Source: Streptantibioticus parmotrematis (GTDB taxonomy: Bacteria > Actinomycetota > Actinomycetes > Streptomycetales > Streptomycetaceae). Taken from it: a stretch of DNA of 64,000 nt. Made by a program: the position numbers and the translations under genes. The stretch lies in assembly GCF_019890615.1 (NCBI RefSeq), contig NZ_JAINVZ010000008.1, forward strand, positions 222,109 through 286,108, in the 5' to 3' direction. Below, piece after piece: positions 50,187 through 58,944 of this stretch. A model generated the notes under the pieces. The model had not been told where the DNA came from. It was given only the letters and a program-made list of their open reading frames with translations, and did no database searches. Positions within the stretch are counted from its first letter, which is position 1. Each line of letters starts with the position of its first letter.

Positions 50187-52465
50187 TGGGATCGCGGCAC
50201 CCGGCGGACGGCCGGGAGCAGGCGTCCACGACGACCGACCTGGTCGTCGGCGGGATGACTTGCGCGGCCTGCGTGGCCCGCGTCGAGAAGCGGTTGCGCC
50301 GCCTCGACGGAGTCGACGCCACGGTGAACCTGGCGACCGGACGGGCCCGGATCGAGCATCCCGGCTCCCTCACCCCGCAGGACCTGGTGGCCGCCGTGGA
50401 GGCGGCTGGATACACCGCGACCCTCCCGGAACCGACGGCGCCCACCCCCGCGTCGGAGCCGGAGCGACTCGCCGAGGCGGACCGCGCCCGCCTGCTGCTG
50501 ACGGGCGCGCTCGCGGTGCCGGTGATCGCGTTGTCGATGGTGCCGTCCTGGCAGTTCCGCGACTGGCAGTGGCTGTGCTTCGTGCTGGCCGCTCCCGTGG
50601 CGACGTGGGGCGCCTGGCCGTTCCACGCGCGCGCCCTGCGGGGGCTGCGGCACGGCGCGGCGACCATGGACACCCTGGTCTCCCTCGGCACCGCGGCGTC
50701 CTTCCTGTGGTCGGTGTACGCGCTCTTCCTCACCCCGGCCGGCGACCCGGGCATGCGGATGCCGTTCACGCTGATCCCGGCGCAGACCGTGCCGCACGTC
50801 TACCTGGAAGCCGCCGTCGGCGTGCCGTTGTTCGTGCTGACCGGCCGCCTGCTGGAGGCACGCGCGCGGCGCGCCACCGGCTCCGCGCTGCGGGCGCTGG
50901 CCGAACTGGCCGCCAAGGAGGTGTCGGTGCGTGAGGGGGGCGTCGAACGCCGCCTTCCCGTAGAGGAGCTGAAAGCAGGAACCCACTTCCTTGTGCGCCC
51001 CGGCGAACGGGTGGCCACCGATGGCGTGGTGGTCGAGGGCGGCTCCGCGCTGGACCTGTCGCTGGTGACCGGCGAGAGCGCACCGGTCGAGGTGGTGCCG
51101 GGCACCGCGGTGCCCGGCGGCGCGGTCAACGCGGGAGGCGTGCTGGTCGTGCGGGCCACCGCCGTCGGCGCGGACACCCAACTCGCCCGCGTCACACGGC
51201 TGGTGGAGGAGGCCCAGGCCGGGAAGGCGCGCGCGCAACGGCTGGCGGACGCCGTGGCGGCGGTCTTCGTGCCCGTGGTGCTGGCGATCGCGGTGACCGT
51301 CCTGGGCTTCTGGCTGGGCGCCGGCGCCGATCCGCAGACGGCGGTGACCGCGGCCGTCGCGGTGCTGGTGGTCGCCTGCCCGTGTGCGCTGGGCCTGGCG
51401 ACGCCGACCGCCCTGCTGGCGGCCACCGGGCGCGGCGCCCAACTCGGCATCCTCGTCAGCGGCCCCCGGGCACTGGAGCGGTTGCGCCGGATCGACACGG
51501 TCGTCCTGGACAAGACCGGAACCCTCACCACTGGCCGGATGAGCGTCGAGGCGGTGACCGCGCGCGAGGAGGGTCTCGACGTGGTGGAAGCGGCGCGGCT
51601 GGCCGGAGCGGTCGAGACCGCCTCGGAACACCCCCTCGGCCGGGCTCTTACCGCCCACGCCCACCGGGTGTGCGGCGAGACGCCGCCGCCGGTGCGGGAC
51701 TTCCGCGCAGAGGCGGGGCACGGCGTCACCGGCCGTGTGGGCGACCGAGCGGTGTCGGTCGGCCGCCCGCTGGACGTGGACGGCCTGCCGGAGGAACTGA
51801 CGCAAGCCATCGCGCAGGCCGAGGCGGCGGGCCGCACCGCCGTCCTGCTGCGGGTGGACGGCCGCCCCGAGGCGGTGTTCGCGCTGGGCGACAGCCTGCG
51901 CTCCGGCTGCTACCGCGCGGTCGAGCACCTGCGCAGGCTCGGCGTCCGCCCGGTGCTGGCCACCGGGGACCGGCAGGTCACCGCCCAAGCCGTCGCCGCA
52001 CACCTGCGGATGACGGAGGTCCACGCGGAGGCCGGCCCTCGCGACAAGGCGGACCTTGTACGGGAGTTGCGCGCCCGGGGGCACCGGGTCGCCGTGATCG
52101 GCGACGGCGTCAACGACGCGGCGGCACTGGCGGCGGCCGACCTGGGCATCGCCATGGGCGGCGGCACCGACGCGGCGATCGGCGCGGCGGACGTCACGCT
52201 CGTGCGCGACGACGTGCAGGCGCTCGCCGACGCCGTGCGGCTCGCCCGCCGCACCCTCGGCACCGTCCGCGCCAACCTGGTCTGGGCGTTCGGGTACAAC
52301 CTGATCACCCTCCCGTTGGCCGCGCTCGGCCTGCTCGACCCCATGCTCGCGGCGGCCGCCATGTCGGTCAGCTCGCTGCTGGTGGTCGGCAACAGCCTGC
52401 GGCTGCGCACCTGGCGACCTGTCGCCGCGAGCCGCGCCGCCCGACCCGAGTCCTGGGAGCGATGA
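50186..52465 (+). CDS. copA: Copper-translocating P1B-type ATPase
   Basis: A 759-residue P-type ATPase that exports Cu(I) from the cytoplasm. One N-terminal metal-binding domain has GGMTCAACV (Cys26, Cys29). The membrane site is CPC at 398-400 (VVACPCALGLATPTAL), the metal-binding signature of Cu+/Ag+ pumps. The phosphorylation site is Asp442 in DKTGTLTTG; SEHPLGRAL (HP motif) and GDGVNDAAAL follow. The C-terminal helices include GYNLITLPLAALG (YN) and MSVSSLLVVGNSLRLR (MxxSS), which define Cu(I) selectivity. Start at 50186 overlaps the upstream small gene; GTG 50183 is an alternative. Confidence 0.95.
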   Translation: MGSRHPADGREQASTTTDLVVGGMTCAACVARVEKRLRRLDGVDATVNLATGRARIEHPGSLTPQDLVAAVEAAGYTATLPEPTAPTPASEPERLAEADRARLLLTGALAVPVIALSMVPSWQFRDWQWLCFVLAAPVATWGAWPFHARALRGLRHGAATMDTLVSLGTAASFLWSVYALFLTPAGDPGMRMPFTLIPAQTVPHVYLEAAVGVPLFVLTGRLLEARARRATGSALRALAELAAKEVSVREGGVERRLPVEELKAGTHFLVRPGERVATDGVVVEGGSALDLSLVTGESAPVEVVPGTAVPGGAVNAGGVLVVRATAVGADTQLARVTRLVEEAQAGKARAQRLADAVAAVFVPVVLAIAVTVLGFWLGAGADPQTAVTAAVAVLVVACPCALGLATPTALLAATGRGAQLGILVSGPRALERLRRIDTVVLDKTGTLTTGRMSVEAVTAREEGLDVVEAARLAGAVETASEHPLGRALTAHAHRVCGETPPPVRDFRAEAGHGVTGRVGDRAVSVGRPLDVDGLPEELTQAIAQAEAAGRTAVLLRVDGRPEAVFALGDSLRSGCYRAVEHLRRLGVRPVLATGDRQVTAQAVAAHLRMTEVHAEAGPRDKADLVRELRARGHRVAVIGDGVNDAAALAAADLGIAMGGGTDAAIGAADVTLVRDDVQALADAVRLARRTLGTVRANLVWAFGYNLITLPLAALGLLDPMLAAAAMSVSSLLVVGNSLRLRTWRPVAASRAARPESWER

Positions 52466-52965
52466 CGATGCCGACGAAGAGCGCGGCAGCGGTGGCGACG
52501 AGCCTGCGCTCCGCACTGCCCGCCGTGGCCGCCTGCGCGGTGACGCTCGGCGGGCTCACGGCCTGGACGACGCTCGGCGGCGCCGGGAGCCCGGCGGCCG
52601 TCGGCGTCACCGACGCCCGGCTGATCATGCCCGCGGACCCGGGCGGCCAGACGGCGGTCGTCTTCCAACTGCGCAACACCGGGGGCGCGGACGACGACCT
52701 GGTGTCGGTCACCTCGCCCCGCACGGGCCCGGTCCGGCTCGCCCACACCGTCGTACGGGACGGGGCCGGGTCGATGGCCATGGTGGACGCCGCGACCGTA
52801 CCGGCCCACGGCACGCTGACCATGTCGCCGTTCGGCCTGGACGCCATGGTGGACGCGCCGCACGGCCTGAGCCTCGGCCAACTCGTCCCGTTCGTCCTGC
52901 ACTTCCGCGACAGTCCGCCGCAGCGGGTCGCCGCGGTGGTGGTCCGGCCACAGGACGCCACCTGA
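52462..52965 (+). CDS. PCu(A)C-type periplasmic copper chaperone
   Basis: A 167-residue exported protein, start coupled to the ATPase stop (ATGA). A signal peptide/anchor (SALPAVAACAVTLGGLTAW) is followed by a beta-sandwich with the family pattern: AVVFQLRNTGGADDDLVSVTSPRTGPVRLAHTVV, then SMAMVDAATVPAHGTLTMSPFGLDAMV, and HGLSLGQLVPFVLHF. His in AHTVV plus Met residues (SMAM, LTMSP) are the expected Cu(I) ligands of the H(M)x10Mx21HxM-like site, although the spacing is not canonical. Probably receives copper outside the membrane. Confidence 0.82.
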   Translation: MTMPTKSAAAVATSLRSALPAVAACAVTLGGLTAWTTLGGAGSPAAVGVTDARLIMPADPGGQTAVVFQLRNTGGADDDLVSVTSPRTGPVRLAHTVVRDGAGSMAMVDAATVPAHGTLTMSPFGLDAMVDAPHGLSLGQLVPFVLHFRDSPPQRVAAVVVRPQDAT

Positions 52966-52980
52966 CACCCGCCGGTCGGC

Positions 52981-53196
52981 TCAGGCGCGGATCACCGCGT
53001 CGAGCCGCCCGGCCTTGGCGTCCTCGACGAGCGACGAGAACTGGTCGGCGCTCATCTGCACGCGCTGGCCGAAGTCGTCGGTGAGGACCACCCTGCGCTC
53101 CACCGGCGCGGAGCCGTCCACGAACAACTGCGGGCAGCCGCAGTTGCACTTCCCGCAGAACGACGCGATCGGCTCCAGATTCGTGAACTCCGTCAT
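52981..53196 (-). CDS. Cys-rich small protein (CGKCNCGCP motif), family not recognised
   Basis: A 71-residue protein starting at ATG 53196. Four Cys are packed in ASFCGKCNCGCPQLFVD (residues ~14-21), followed by a compact predicted beta-helix segment (RRVVLTDDFGQRVQMSADQF and SSLVEDAKAGRLD). There is no signal peptide. CxxCxCxC suggests tight binding of Cu(I), Zn or an Fe-S unit, or alternatively a modified precursor peptide in which the Cys are the reactive residues. It converges with the copper chaperone gene (15-bp gap) and is divergent from the MFS gene, so both contexts are open. I do not assign a function. Confidence 0.72.
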   Translation of the reverse strand: MTEFTNLEPIASFCGKCNCGCPQLFVDGSAPVERRVVLTDDFGQRVQMSADQFSSLVEDAKAGRLDAVIRA

Positions 53197-53502
53197 GTCC
53201 TCACACTCCCCGACGTGCCGGCTGGCTCTGTCGGGGAGGAGATACCCCGTGTCCGGAGACGGCACCCCGCCGCCGACGCGCGGGCGGAGGCACGCGGCGC
53301 ACCGTCCGTGCTCCCACGAGACCGTGTGACGCACCATCAGGAACCGGGGCGGCGGGAACCCCGTCGACGCGTCCCGCGACTTCCTGCGGTGTGGCCGAAC
53401 GGCTGGCCCGCGACAGGGCGTTCGCGGGAACCCCGGGACGCTCGTACGCGACCGACTGCACGGACGCGTCCGCATCCGAGCGGACGAACAGGGAGGTGCG
53501 GA
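53197..53502. other. Intergenic promoter region between Cys-rich protein and MFS genes
   Basis: About 306 bp separating divergent genes. No recognisable operator, hairpin or gene was found. Confidence 0.45.
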
Positions 53503-54723
53503 GTGCGCACGGAGAGCGGCACGGATTCCCGGGACATGACGGCGACGGATCCCGAGGCGGGCGGCACGGGAGCGCACCGGACGGTGACGGTCCTCCTGAC
53601 CGCGGCGATGGCATTCTCGATGCTCCAGCTCTACCTACTGGGAGCGTTGGGGCCTCGGCTCGTGGCCACTCTGGGCCTGTCGCGTACGGTGCTGGGACTG
53701 ACCACCACCACCGGCTTCGGCCTGGCCGCCCTGCTGTCGCCCGTCGCGGGCCGGCTGGTGGACCGCGCGGGGCCGCGCAGGTGTCTGGTCGCCCTGCTCG
53801 CATTGGCGGCGGTGGCACTCGCGTTGATAGCCGCCGCGCCTGGGACCGGGGTGCTGTTGTGTGCCGTGGCGCTCGGCGGCGTACCCCAGGCGCTGGCGAA
53901 CCCCGCGACGAACAAGGTGATCCTCGCGGTCGTCCCGGCGGCGCGCCGGGGAGCGGTCACCGGGTTCAAGCAGTCGGGTGTGCAGTTCGGCGCGTTCGCC
54001 GCCGGGCTGCCGCTGTCGCTGGTGGCGGCGGAATTCGGCTGGCGCGGGGCGGTGTGGCTGGCGGCCGGGCTCGCGGCACTGACGGCCGCCTGGGCGGCCA
54101 GGTCGCTGCCGGACGACGTGCGCGTGACGCGCGGCGGGCAGGTCGCGGGGCGCCGGGGCTCCGCCGTGGGCAGGCTCGCGTGCTTCTCGCTGTTGTTGGG
54201 CTGCGGTATCGCCTCGGTCAACACCTACGTGGCCCTGTTCGGCACCCAGCGGCTCGGGCTCGGTCCGACCGCCGCGGCGGCTCTGGTGGCGGCCCTGGGG
54301 CTCGCGGGCATCGCGGGGCGGGTCGGCTGGGGGCGGGTGGCCGGGCGGCCCGGGCGGGCGGAGGGACTGCCCGCTCTGCTGTGCGCCCTCGCGGTGTGCG
54401 CGTCCCTGCTGCTCGTGGCGGCGGTCGCGGTGCCGTTCGCCGTGTGGCCCGGCGTCGTCGCGGTCGGTACGTTCGCGGTCTCGGCGAACGCGGTGTCCAT
54501 GGTCGTGGTGATGCAGCGTGCCGCTCCCGGTCGAGCCGGGTCCGACTCCGCCCTGGTGTCGGCGGGCTTCTTCGCCGGATTCGCCGTCGGCCCACCGCTG
54601 TTCGGGACGCTGGTGTCGGTGGCCGGGTACGCCCCGGGCTGGTCTTTGGTCGCGGCCGAGTTCGGCGCGGCGGCCGTGGTGGCACTGCCGGGCTTCCTGC
54701 GCGGGCCGGTGGGGGAGGCGTGA
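53503..54723 (+). CDS. MFS transporter
   Basis: A 406-residue major facilitator with about twelve hydrophobic segments. It opens with TVTVLLTAAMAFSMLQLYLLGALGPRL and has the loop 2-3 motif SPVAGRLVDRAGPRRCL (GxLaDrxGxr-k). GTG 53503 is used because GGGAGG lies six bases upstream; ATG 53536 is the alternative. Members of this type transport small metabolites, organic acids or drugs; direction is not predictable. Its stop overlaps the start of the GH88-like gene, so both share a transcript. Confidence 0.88.
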   Translation: MRTESGTDSRDMTATDPEAGGTGAHRTVTVLLTAAMAFSMLQLYLLGALGPRLVATLGLSRTVLGLTTTTGFGLAALLSPVAGRLVDRAGPRRCLVALLALAAVALALIAAAPGTGVLLCAVALGGVPQALANPATNKVILAVVPAARRGAVTGFKQSGVQFGAFAAGLPLSLVAAEFGWRGAVWLAAGLAALTAAWAARSLPDDVRVTRGGQVAGRRGSAVGRLACFSLLLGCGIASVNTYVALFGTQRLGLGPTAAAALVAALGLAGIAGRVGWGRVAGRPGRAEGLPALLCALAVCASLLLVAAVAVPFAVWPGVVAVGTFAVSANAVSMVVVMQRAAPGRAGSDSALVSAGFFAGFAVGPPLFGTLVSVAGYAPGWSLVAAEFGAAAVVALPGFLRGPVGEA

Positions 54724-55772
54724 ACGCGCGCGCCGACCAGGGCCGTTGGGCGGACGCCGCATTGACCGCCGTACTGGAGCGGGCCGGAGCCACCGCCGAG
54801 GAGGTCGGTGACCGCTTCCCGCTGTACGCCGGCCCCGGCGGTCCGTGGACCACCACGGCCCGCGGCTCGTGGACCGGTGGCTGCTGGGCCGGGCTGTTGT
54901 GGTTGCGGGCGCTCGCCACCGGAGCTCGGGAGGACGAGGCGCGGGCGCGCGCCTGCACCGGTCGGCTTGAGGCGTGGGTGGACGAGGACACCGCCACCAG
55001 GGGCCTGATCTTCTGGTACGGGACCGCTTTGGGCGCGGACGTCGCGGGCGACCCCGGCTCGGCGGCGCTGCGGGAGCGCGCCGCGCGTGCCTGCCTGGCG
55101 GCCTACGACGAGGGGGCGGGCGTCGTCCCCTGGGGCGCGGCGTTCGGTGGTGAACGGCTGCTCGCGCGGGCCGACTCCGTACCCGGGCTGGTGCCGCTGC
55201 TGTCCTCGACCGAGGACGGGGCCCGCGCGGCACTCGCCCATCTCCGTACCCACCTGCGGCTGTGCGGGGCTGCGGATCCGGCTCCCCCACAACCGGCCTG
55301 GCGCCGGGCGGGGGAAGGGTGGCGGCCGTGCGCCGTGCCACCGCAGGGCTGGAGCCGCACCGAGGGCTGGCTGCTGCTGGGCGCGGCCGACGCGTCGCAC
55401 CACGTGCCGGACGCGGCCGACGACGCGACGTGGGCCGCGGTCGAACGGTTCGCCGGACGGCGGCTCGCGCACGGCGCGCCGCTCGTGCCGCGCGACGCCG
55501 GCGGGCCACCGGACACCTCCGCCGCGGCGATCGAGGCGGTGGCCGCGCTCAAACTGGCCCGGCTGCGCGGCGAGACGTGGCTCCTGCGGAGGGCCGACGC
55601 CGCCCTGCGTGAACTGACGCTGCGTCATGTCGATGACCGGGCGGCCCTGCTGGACGGCTGCTACGACACGCACGCGGGGATCGCCACACGACACGAACTG
55701 ATCTGGGGCGACTTCTTCCTCGCCCTCGGACTCGCCGTCCTCACCGGTCTGGTGGACCCGTTCGCCACGTGA
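54720..55772 (+). CDS. GH88/GH105-like (alpha/alpha)6-barrel protein
   Basis: A 350-residue cytosolic protein with the fold signature of unsaturated glucuronyl hydrolases: ARGSWTGGCWAGLLWLRAL, VPWGAAFGG, LLLGAADASHHVPDAA, DTSAAAIEAVAALKLARL and the closing LIWGDFFLALGLAVLTG. In GH88 enzymes two Asp residues hydrate the unsaturated sugar; Asp of PPDTSAA is one plausible counterpart, but the other was not located. GTG 54720 overlaps the MFS stop. Its pairing with an MFS transporter beside CoA-ester genes is unusual, so a carbohydrate role is not certain. Confidence 0.72.
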   Translation: MNARADQGRWADAALTAVLERAGATAEEVGDRFPLYAGPGGPWTTTARGSWTGGCWAGLLWLRALATGAREDEARARACTGRLEAWVDEDTATRGLIFWYGTALGADVAGDPGSAALRERAARACLAAYDEGAGVVPWGAAFGGERLLARADSVPGLVPLLSSTEDGARAALAHLRTHLRLCGAADPAPPQPAWRRAGEGWRPCAVPPQGWSRTEGWLLLGAADASHHVPDAADDATWAAVERFAGRRLAHGAPLVPRDAGGPPDTSAAAIEAVAALKLARLRGETWLLRRADAALRELTLRHVDDRAALLDGCYDTHAGIATRHELIWGDFFLALGLAVLTGLVDPFAT

Positions 55773-55774
55773 TC

Positions 55775-57034
55775 TCAGCCGTCGCGCAGGACCCTGCGGG
55801 CCACCGAGGTGATGTGGAGTTCGTCAGGCCCGTCCAGCAGCCGCGCTGCGCGTCCTGAGCGCAGCAGTGCGGGCAACGCGGTGTCGGGCCCGAGACCGGC
55901 CGCGCCGTACACCTGGATCGCCGCGTCGGCGACCTGCTGGAGCGTCCTGGCCGCCGCGACCTTCGCCAGACCGGTCTCCACGCGGGCGTCCTGGCCGGCC
56001 GCGATCCTCGCCACCGCCTCGTGCACGAGCGGGCGGGTGGTACGGATGGCCAGCAGGGACTCGAAGACGAGACGCTGCACCAGTTGGTGCTCGCCCAGCG
56101 GTCCCCGCCCGCCAACGCGGGAGACGGCGCGCTCGCGCATCAACTCGTAGGCCCGACAGGCCTGTCCGAGCCAGCGCAGGCTGCGCAGCACCCGGCCCAG
56201 GCGTACGCGCTCACCGGCGATCCGCAATCCCGCGCCGCGCGGCCCGACGAGGTGATCGGCGTCCACCCGCACGCCGTCGAGCGCGATCTCCCACTGGCCG
56301 CCCGCGCCCAGCACCGGAAGCTCCCGCACCACCCGGAACCCGGGGGCGTCCGTCGGCACCGCCAGCAGGGACAGGCCGTCGGTGGACGGGCCCTCGCCTT
56401 CGGTCCTGACCAGTACCGTGACCAGGTCGGCGGTTCCCGCGCCGGACACGAACCACTTGTGGCCGGTCAGCGTCCACGACCCGTCAGGTTCCTCGACCGC
56501 CCGGCAGGCGGTGAGCGCGGGTTCGGTGCCGGGCGAGTCGGGTTCGGTCATCGCGTAGCAGGCCCGTGCCTCGCCGCCGGCGACGGCCCGCAGATACCTG
56601 CGGCGCAGTGCGGGGCGCGCGTGCCGGTCGAGCATGAGGACGTCGAGCAACGCGGCGGAGCCGAGCGCGGCGGGGCCGTGGTCGCTGGCACCCTCGGCCT
56701 CGGCGAGGTGGGCGTAGTGCTCCAACGGCAGCCCCGCGCCACCGAGTTCGCCGGGCAGGGGCAGTCCCCACAGGCCCTCGTCGCGCGCCTGGGAGCGCAA
56801 CATCCGCCACCGTTCGGCGGCCTGCGGGCCGTTCGCGTCGAGCACGGGCTCGTACGGCATCACGTGGTCGCGGACAAAGACGCCGACGCGTTCGCGCAGC
56901 GCCGCGACGGCGGGTGGACAGACCGGCAGACCATGACCAGTGCCCTGAGCCGGCCGTGCCGTGCCGCTCGTCGGCCCCGGCGACGGTACCGGCGCCTCGG
57001 CCGGGGCACCGGGGGTCGCTGCAATGTTATCCAC
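55775..57034 (-). CDS. Acyl-CoA dehydrogenase
   Basis: A 419-residue flavoprotein. GTG 57034 follows GGAGGAAAC. Seen: the FAD-binding segment YAMTEPDSPGTEPALT (normally TEPxAGSD), WTLTGHKWFVSGAGTADLVTVLVRT, and the C-terminal QVADAAIQVYGAAGLGPDTALPALLRSGRAARLLDGPDELHI, which resembles ACAD10/11-type members (DGPDEVH). The usual catalytic Glu position reads DGPDE. The first ~40 residues are Pro-rich. It should introduce a double bond alpha-beta in an acyl-CoA. Divergent from the CaiB-type gene over a 155-bp promoter region; its 3' end is two bases from the GH88-like gene. Confidence 0.9.
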   Translation of the reverse strand: MDNIAATPGAPAEAPVPSPGPTSGTARPAQGTGHGLPVCPPAVAALRERVGVFVRDHVMPYEPVLDANGPQAAERWRMLRSQARDEGLWGLPLPGELGGAGLPLEHYAHLAEAEGASDHGPAALGSAALLDVLMLDRHARPALRRRYLRAVAGGEARACYAMTEPDSPGTEPALTACRAVEEPDGSWTLTGHKWFVSGAGTADLVTVLVRTEGEGPSTDGLSLLAVPTDAPGFRVVRELPVLGAGGQWEIALDGVRVDADHLVGPRGAGLRIAGERVRLGRVLRSLRWLGQACRAYELMRERAVSRVGGRGPLGEHQLVQRLVFESLLAIRTTRPLVHEAVARIAAGQDARVETGLAKVAAARTLQQVADAAIQVYGAAGLGPDTALPALLRSGRAARLLDGPDELHITSVARRVLRDG

Positions 57035-57189
57035 CGTTTCCTCCGCTTATGACGGGAACTTGGCGAACACCTGATCCGACTGTCTCGCCGAGGAAGGGGT
57101 CGGCCGACGGGGCCGACCGGTTCCCGATCGGACACACGAGCCGCCGGTGCCCTCCGGACGGGCCCGGTGCCCCCCGGCGAAGGAGTCTC

Positions 57190-58944
57190 ATGGCAGTACT
57201 CGATCCCCTGACGACCGACCGCCCCCTGGACGCGGCCACCCTGCGGATCGCCGGGCCCGGACCGCTGACCGGTCCGGCGGCACGGCACCTGGCGGCACTC
57301 GGCACCACGTGCACCTCGTCGGACGTCCGACGAGGCACCGGCCTTCTGGCCCTGGAGGTCCCCGGGCTGGGCGCCGTCGAAGCGGACGTGCGCTGGGCGG
57401 ACGTCCTCCCGCGGGAGGACGCCGCCGACGAGGCGACCACACAGGCGGCCTGCGGCACCATGGCCGTGCACGGCAGGCGTGACGGAGCGCCCCGCGGGCT
57501 CGCCGTGGACTACTCGGCCGTCTGCGCCTCGGCACTCGCGGTGCAGGGCATGCTGGCCGCGCTGCTCGGTCTGGCCCGCGGCGGCGCCCGTACCGAGTAC
57601 GTGACGTGTGCGGCCGACCGGGCAGCCCTGCTCACGGCCTCCCAGTACCTGGCCGCCGCGGGTGCGCCGGAGGCGGAGGCGGTGCCGCAAGGACCGGGCG
57701 GCCCTCCGTTCGTCTCGGCCGACGGCGTGCGCTTCGAACTGGAGTCCCTGGAACCCGGGCCCTGGGCGGGCTTCTGGCGTGAACTGGGCGCACCGCGCGA
57801 GGCGATCGGCGCGGGCTGGCAGCCGTTCCAGTTCCGCTACGCCACCGCCTGCGCGCCCCTGCCCGGCGCTCTGCACACCACCACGCGGTCCGCCACCTGG
57901 GACCGCATACGCGAGGCCGCCCGGCGTTCCGGTGCGCAGGTCTGCGCGCTGGCCGGCCCGTGCGACGCGGGCACGAGCGCGCCGTGGACGTTCCGGGCGC
58001 ACGAGCGGCCCGCGCCGACGTGCGCGACGCCGCCGGTCACCGGGGCCGGACTTCCGCTGAGCGGCCTGACCGTCCTGGAGGCGGGGCGCCGTGTGCAGGC
58101 ACCGATGGCCGCACATCTGCTGCGTCTGCTCGGGGCTGACGTGGTACGGATCGAGCCGCCGGGCGGCGACCCGCTGCGGGGCATGCCGCCGTGCTGCGGT
58201 GAGGTCTCGGCGCGCTGGCTCGCGCTCAACCGGGGCAAGCGGGCGATCCAGGCCGACGTCAAGTCCGCCGCGGGACAGGCCGAGGTGCGTGAACTGGCCT
58301 TTGGCGCGGATGTGTTCCTGCACAACTGGGCGCCGGGCAAGGCCGAGGGATTCGGCCTCGACGCCGCCTCCCTGGTCCGGGTCAACCCCCAACTGGTGTA
58401 CCTGCACACCAGCGGCTGGGCCGGACGGCTCGCGGAGGCGCCCGTCGGAACCGACTTCATGGTGCAGGCGCGGACGGGCCTGGGCGCGCTGGTACGGCCA
58501 CGGGACGAGCCGCCCGCCCCCTCGCTGATGACCCTGGTGGACGTGCTCGGCGGGTTGCTCGGCACCCAGGCCGCACTGGCCGCGCTGCTGTTGCGCGAAC
58601 GCACCGGCCGGGGAGTGGTGGCGGAGTCGTCGCTGCTGGGGGCCGCCGAGACGCTCGTCGCCGCCGGAGGCGTCCGGCGTCCGGCGGGATTCCGCAGACC
58701 GCTGCCGACGGCTGACGGCTGGGTCGCGCTGAGCGACGCGTCGGCCGCGGCGGTCCAGCACGCCCTGCCGGTCCGGGAGATGGCCACGGACCAGGCGGTA
58801 CGACTGCTGCGGGAGCGCGGGCTGACCGCCACCGAGGTCACAGCCGACCTGGCCCGGCTGCCGCGTGACCCACGGCTGCGCGGCGTGCTGACGCATGACG
58901 CCCACGGTGCCGTGACCGTTCCCTCGCCGTGGAGGTTCCGTTGA
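57190..58944 (+). CDS. CaiB/BaiF-type CoA-transferase with degenerate N-terminal half
   Basis: A 584-residue protein, longer than typical family III CoA-transferases (~400). AAGGAG precedes ATG 57190. The C-terminal part (~290-584) is canonical: LPLSGLTVLEAGRRVQAPMAAHLLRLLGADVVRIEPPGGDPLRG, LNRGKRAIQADVKS, VFLHNWAPGKAEGFGLD, and GTDFMVQARTGLG with the expected catalytic Asp. The N-terminal ~280 residues look like a shortened, diverged copy of the same fold (AVDYSAVCASALAVQGMLAALLGLARGG). It would transfer CoA between carboxylic acids. Coupled to the downstream ligase by a TTGA overlap. Confidence 0.87.
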   Translation: MAVLDPLTTDRPLDAATLRIAGPGPLTGPAARHLAALGTTCTSSDVRRGTGLLALEVPGLGAVEADVRWADVLPREDAADEATTQAACGTMAVHGRRDGAPRGLAVDYSAVCASALAVQGMLAALLGLARGGARTEYVTCAADRAALLTASQYLAAAGAPEAEAVPQGPGGPPFVSADGVRFELESLEPGPWAGFWRELGAPREAIGAGWQPFQFRYATACAPLPGALHTTTRSATWDRIREAARRSGAQVCALAGPCDAGTSAPWTFRAHERPAPTCATPPVTGAGLPLSGLTVLEAGRRVQAPMAAHLLRLLGADVVRIEPPGGDPLRGMPPCCGEVSARWLALNRGKRAIQADVKSAAGQAEVRELAFGADVFLHNWAPGKAEGFGLDAASLVRVNPQLVYLHTSGWAGRLAEAPVGTDFMVQARTGLGALVRPRDEPPAPSLMTLVDVLGGLLGTQAALAALLLRERTGRGVVAESSLLGAAETLVAAGGVRRPAGFRRPLPTADGWVALSDASAAAVQHALPVREMATDQAVRLLRERGLTATEVTADLARLPRDPRLRGVLTHDAHGAVTVPSPWRFR

